A stretch of 64,000 nt of DNA from Prorocentrum cordatum (taxonomy: Eukaryota; Sar; Dinophyceae; Prorocentrales; Prorocentraceae): NCBI GenBank assembly GCA_963575745.1, contig CAUYUJ010000967.1, positions 1 to 64,000 of the forward strand. The letters run 5' to 3'. Both the position numbers and the translations under genes were made by a program. Under the pieces are notes generated by a model. That model was not told where the DNA came from. It worked only from the letters and a program-made list of their open reading frames with translations, and made no database searches. Of this stretch, positions 61,013 through 64,000 are shown one piece after another; the first letter of the stretch is position 1, and each line of letters begins with the position of its first letter.

Positions 61013-61284
61013 CCACCTGACTCCGACAGTGTCCCGCCGGACTCACCCCACAAAGCCCCCCGCAGACTGTGCCCCGCAACCATGTCGGGACGAACCGACA
61101 GCCATGACAGATGTCACGCCTCCGGAGCTGACAAGGTCTGCAGATCCAGTCCTCCTCCTCCTCCTCCTCCTACTTCCCCCTCCTCCCCCCCCACGTCCCC
61201 CTCCTCGTCGCCCTCCCTGTCGATTCCGAGCCTTCGCGTCCTGCTACGAACGCTGCAGCTGGCCTCGGGTGCACGACTTGCACT

Positions 61285-63990
61285 TCAAGGTGCAATTCTG
61301 GTGGGAACGCGTAAATGCGGTCCAACGACGCAGTTGCACTTCGGGAGTTTCCTGTTGCAGGTGCCGACGCGCTTGTGCGCCTGCCAACTCCGCGCCGCGA
61401 GCCCGAAAATAATATGCGCATGCAACTTTGCTTTTCCGTCTGTCACTGATGCGTTCCTGCCTGTCACTGATGCGTTCCTGCCTCGGAACTCTTTCTGGCG
61501 CGCCGCACGCATCAGTTGTCTCTTCGCCCGCTTCGCCGCATCAGCTACTCCCTTCGCAGTGACACCCAACTTCTCACATGCCCCGCGCGCCGCCCTGAGT
61601 CCCATCGCCGCCCGGCGATGCTTCGGTCACCTGGCATCCTGGCGTGCAAAGCGTCAGCGGCTGCGCTTCCGCCTCCGCTTTCCGTTTGCGGTCGTTTGCC
61701 TCGAGAGTCGTCTTCTGCCGCTCATCCTCGCACTTCCCGCGCAACCTCTCCCCCGCTGCATTGCGCTTCTCCTGCGTTCCCGACAGCGGCGCCCGCTCTT
61801 CGAACAGCGCCGGGCATTTGCCGTTCGAGCACCGCGTCGTGCCTGCGCTCTCCTTCCACTTCGCGCCACCGCGCCGCGACTTCTGCCTCGCTTTCACATG
61901 GCTGAATTTCGCGCAGTACATGGTCCGAGTCTGCTTCGGCCCCTCCCCGACGGCAACTTCCGCGTCTCCCTCGCCGGCCCCCTTGCGCGTCCGTCCTTGG
62001 CCCTCCCACTCTGCTGCAACTGCTTTGCATGCTTTGCGCCATTTCCCCCCGGCGCTCTTCATTGCCTCTGCGTGTTCCTGACAGAACGCCGGCTTGTCCT
62101 CCTCTGGAACTCATACTTTGCGAAGACTTCCACTAGCAGCCTCCGCCGGCGCCGCTCGCGCTGATCCCGCGGCATTTGTTCCGCATCCCACTCTTCCCAG
62201 TCCACGTGCCCCCCTCGGAGAACCTGCGACAGTTTCCGCCAATTCGCCCGCGTTGCATGGCTTTCTGTCGAAAGGCCGGAAAGCCAACGAGGTCTCCCGC
62301 CTTCGCGCGCGCGATGGCCTCGTCGCTGCACATCGAACTGGCGCCGCGCCCTCTCTCAAGATCCGCTATGACTGCGGCCGTCGTTCGCCCCTGCGCGGCG
62401 CGCGCTGTAGCTGCCAAAGACGACGTGATCATGCACTGGGCGCGCAGTGCACCCGACGCTGGATGCTTCCGATACTCGTCCGAGAACCACTGGTGCCCTT
62501 TCGATGAGAAAATTGGATGCAATCCCGGGTCCCGCACTGGCAGGTGCCAGTCCTTCGCGTGAGAGTCCAGCGCGATAGCTCGCGGCAAATGCGACAACAC
62601 TTCCTCGTCTTCGTCTCCCACAACCTCGTCCTCGCGCAGCGCCCACCCGCGAATCGTCGCTGTGCGCCCCCGCAGGATGTTTTTTCGACCGATCTAAATG
62701 ATCCCCTAAGGTCACAGGCATGTCCTTTGCCAGCGGCAGCCGGCCTGGCAAGCTCGCGCGATCCTTGCCGTAGTACCCCAACCGCCGCATTTTGTCCTCC
62801 ACTGTGTACGGCCGCCTCTGTTCCCCTCCGTGACAACGGCGGTCTCTGGCTGCGACCCAGAGCACCTGCTGCTCTCCTCGCTCCTGCGCCCACTGCGCGG
62901 CCCCCTGCTTGCCGACGTGGTGATTGATATCTTGATTGGCACACATTGCGACGGCCTCGACGAATCTGTCCTCGCGGAAACGCGCGTCCTCTGGCGACGT
63001 CGCGATGAGTTCCCTCTTCTCTCGCTTCGCCGCGCAAGCCTCGCACTCCGCCCCATTGTTCCTGGCACTGGTCTCAGCGTTCTCTCGACAACGAATGTTG
63101 CCGCACTGCGCTGCGCCGTTCACCCGCGACCCCGGCGCGTCCGTCGGCCTGCCACGACAGAACTTGCGCGTCCGTTCCGTCAGCTCTCCGCGACGAAACT
63201 CGTCTTCCCCCCCCAAGGAACCAACCGTCCTGCTCCTCCGCGCGCGTGCGTTCGGCCAACCCCGTCATGTCCTGCACTGCCCCTTCGCCCTTTGCTCCCC
63301 GGAAGATGTGCTGGCCGTGGTTCTCCGTGGCCCTCGGGGCGTACTTCCTCGCGCGCTCCAGATAAGACGTGGGCAGCGCCTTGATTGCCGTTCCCGAAGG
63401 CGGTTCCAGTTAATATAAATCTACGCAGAACAGCACGTTCACGCCCCCGAGCGACCTGCCCACGCCGTCTGCTCCTAACTTCGTGACACTTGCTGCTGAC
63501 ATGCACGACCGCAGGTGCGAATCGAACTCTGCAATGCAACTCGCGCTCACCATGCCCACCTCGTCAACGATGAGTCACCTCCACTGCGACATCCGTTGCG
63601 CGGCCACCTCCTATGTGTGTTCTTCATTGCCTCGGCGCTTCCCTCGCCTCCCACGCTCGTCTCCTTCGTCTGGCTCGCGCCCATGCCGAATGCACTGTGG
63701 ATCTTGTTCTCGTCGAAGGCTGGCGCGTTTGTTGCATACAACGCTGACACCTGACAGTATATGTCGTGCGTCCACCCCATCTCCTTCTCGAACAGCTCCT
63801 TCCGGATCTTGTCTACGACGAAACCCATGGCCCGCCGTAGAGTACCCACAGGGGCGGCTCGTTTTGACACCTTCCCGGACAAGAGCGGGAAGCGCCGCTT
63901 CTCTGAGCTTGCGTGTGCGCGCGCATGGATTTGCAACCGACGCGCATGCGTGCACAGTGGTGCAGTCGCTGGGCTCCCGTAAATGCCCAT
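61285..63990 (-). pseudogene. PIF1-type DNA helicase, decayed
   Basis: Motifs in order on the minus strand: WVLYGGP (Walker A start, 63828-63845) with the GxGKS core missing; FVVDKIRKELFEKE; KIHSAFGM; LIVDEVGMVS (Walker B, 63548-63572); LEPPSG; RPYTVEDKMRRLGYYGKDR; LPLAKDMPVTLGDHLDRS (near 62700); ATARAAQGRTT...VIADL (near 62400); EAIARAKAGDL; RPFDRKP. PIF1 helicases unwind DNA 5' to 3'; large PIF1-like families are known in dinoflagellates. Damage: loss of Walker A, a TGA at 63575-63577 before LIVDE, a TAA at 63410-63412 where Gln is expected before LEPP, a frameshift at the C8 run 63207-63214, and further shifts. The C-terminal region (61285-62130) is basic and Cys-containing and carries a 7-codon tandem duplication. 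Right edge truncated by the window. Confidence 0.85.
61440..61481. repeat. 21-bp tandem duplication
   Basis: ctgtcactgatgcgttcctg plus c, twice in a row and identical. In frame on the helicase strand (adds a second RNASVTG). Confidence 0.9.
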
Positions 63991-64000
63991 GCCCAGATGG

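Overview
This 64-kb window looks like nuclear DNA of a dinoflagellate. Four observations support this. A near-exact copy of the dinoflagellate spliced-leader (SL) sequence lies on the minus strand at 11593-11614. A LINE with an AP-type endonuclease, a reverse transcriptase and a zinc-finger C-terminus has the layout of dinoflagellate retroelements. There is a decayed PIF1-type helicase of the kind abundant in those genomes. Several introns begin with GC rather than GT. The DNA is GC-rich and mostly repeats, so most long open frames are artefacts of (GAG)n, (CTC)n, (GTC)n, (CA)n or (GATGAT)n tracts. Nearly every gene I can support reads on the minus strand.

Layout. 0-7 kb: satellites, a foldback element and CCAAGA-type GC-rich repeats. 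7-8.4 kb: one weak open frame. 8.7-11.6 kb: a spliced gene for a multi-pass membrane protein, with the SL relic at its 5' end. 12-19.4 kb: pieces of further minus-strand genes, including a multi-exon gene at 16.6-17.5 kb and a probable retrogene at 17.7-18.7 kb broken by a foldback element. 19.6-20.9 kb: hexamer and pentamer arrays. 21284-21383: a 100-N scaffold gap. 21.7-23.3 kb: a weak plus-strand gene. 23.7-28.1 kb: a decayed LINE with a 1.2-kb pyrimidine tract at its 5' end.

The main result lies between 29.35 and 56.6 kb. Seven, probably eight, short exons on the minus strand join in phase into one RNA-binding protein. Exons A-C rebuild a complete RRM (RNP2, then RNP1, then the last strand). 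Exons D-G add a long RD/RG-rich tail. The introns are 3.0-5.6 kb long (1.2 kb before exon A) and packed with small inverted-repeat elements, satellites, microsatellites and foldbacks. Five of the six introns between exons A and G read AG|GC...AG|G. The 30-56 kb repeat desert is therefore best read as the inside of one gene.

The introns hold several families of short non-autonomous elements, some with clear target-site duplications (9 bp for one family; 5 bp for three elements). They also hold a three-copy cassette satellite (43.5-47.3 kb) and long microsatellites. 56.7-59.7 kb is almost pure simple repeat and 60.1-61.0 kb is CCAAGA repeat. 61.3-64.0 kb is the helicase pseudogene, which has lost its Walker A core.

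All similarity statements come from reading motifs by eye; no database search was run. I saw no tRNA, rRNA or CRISPR.
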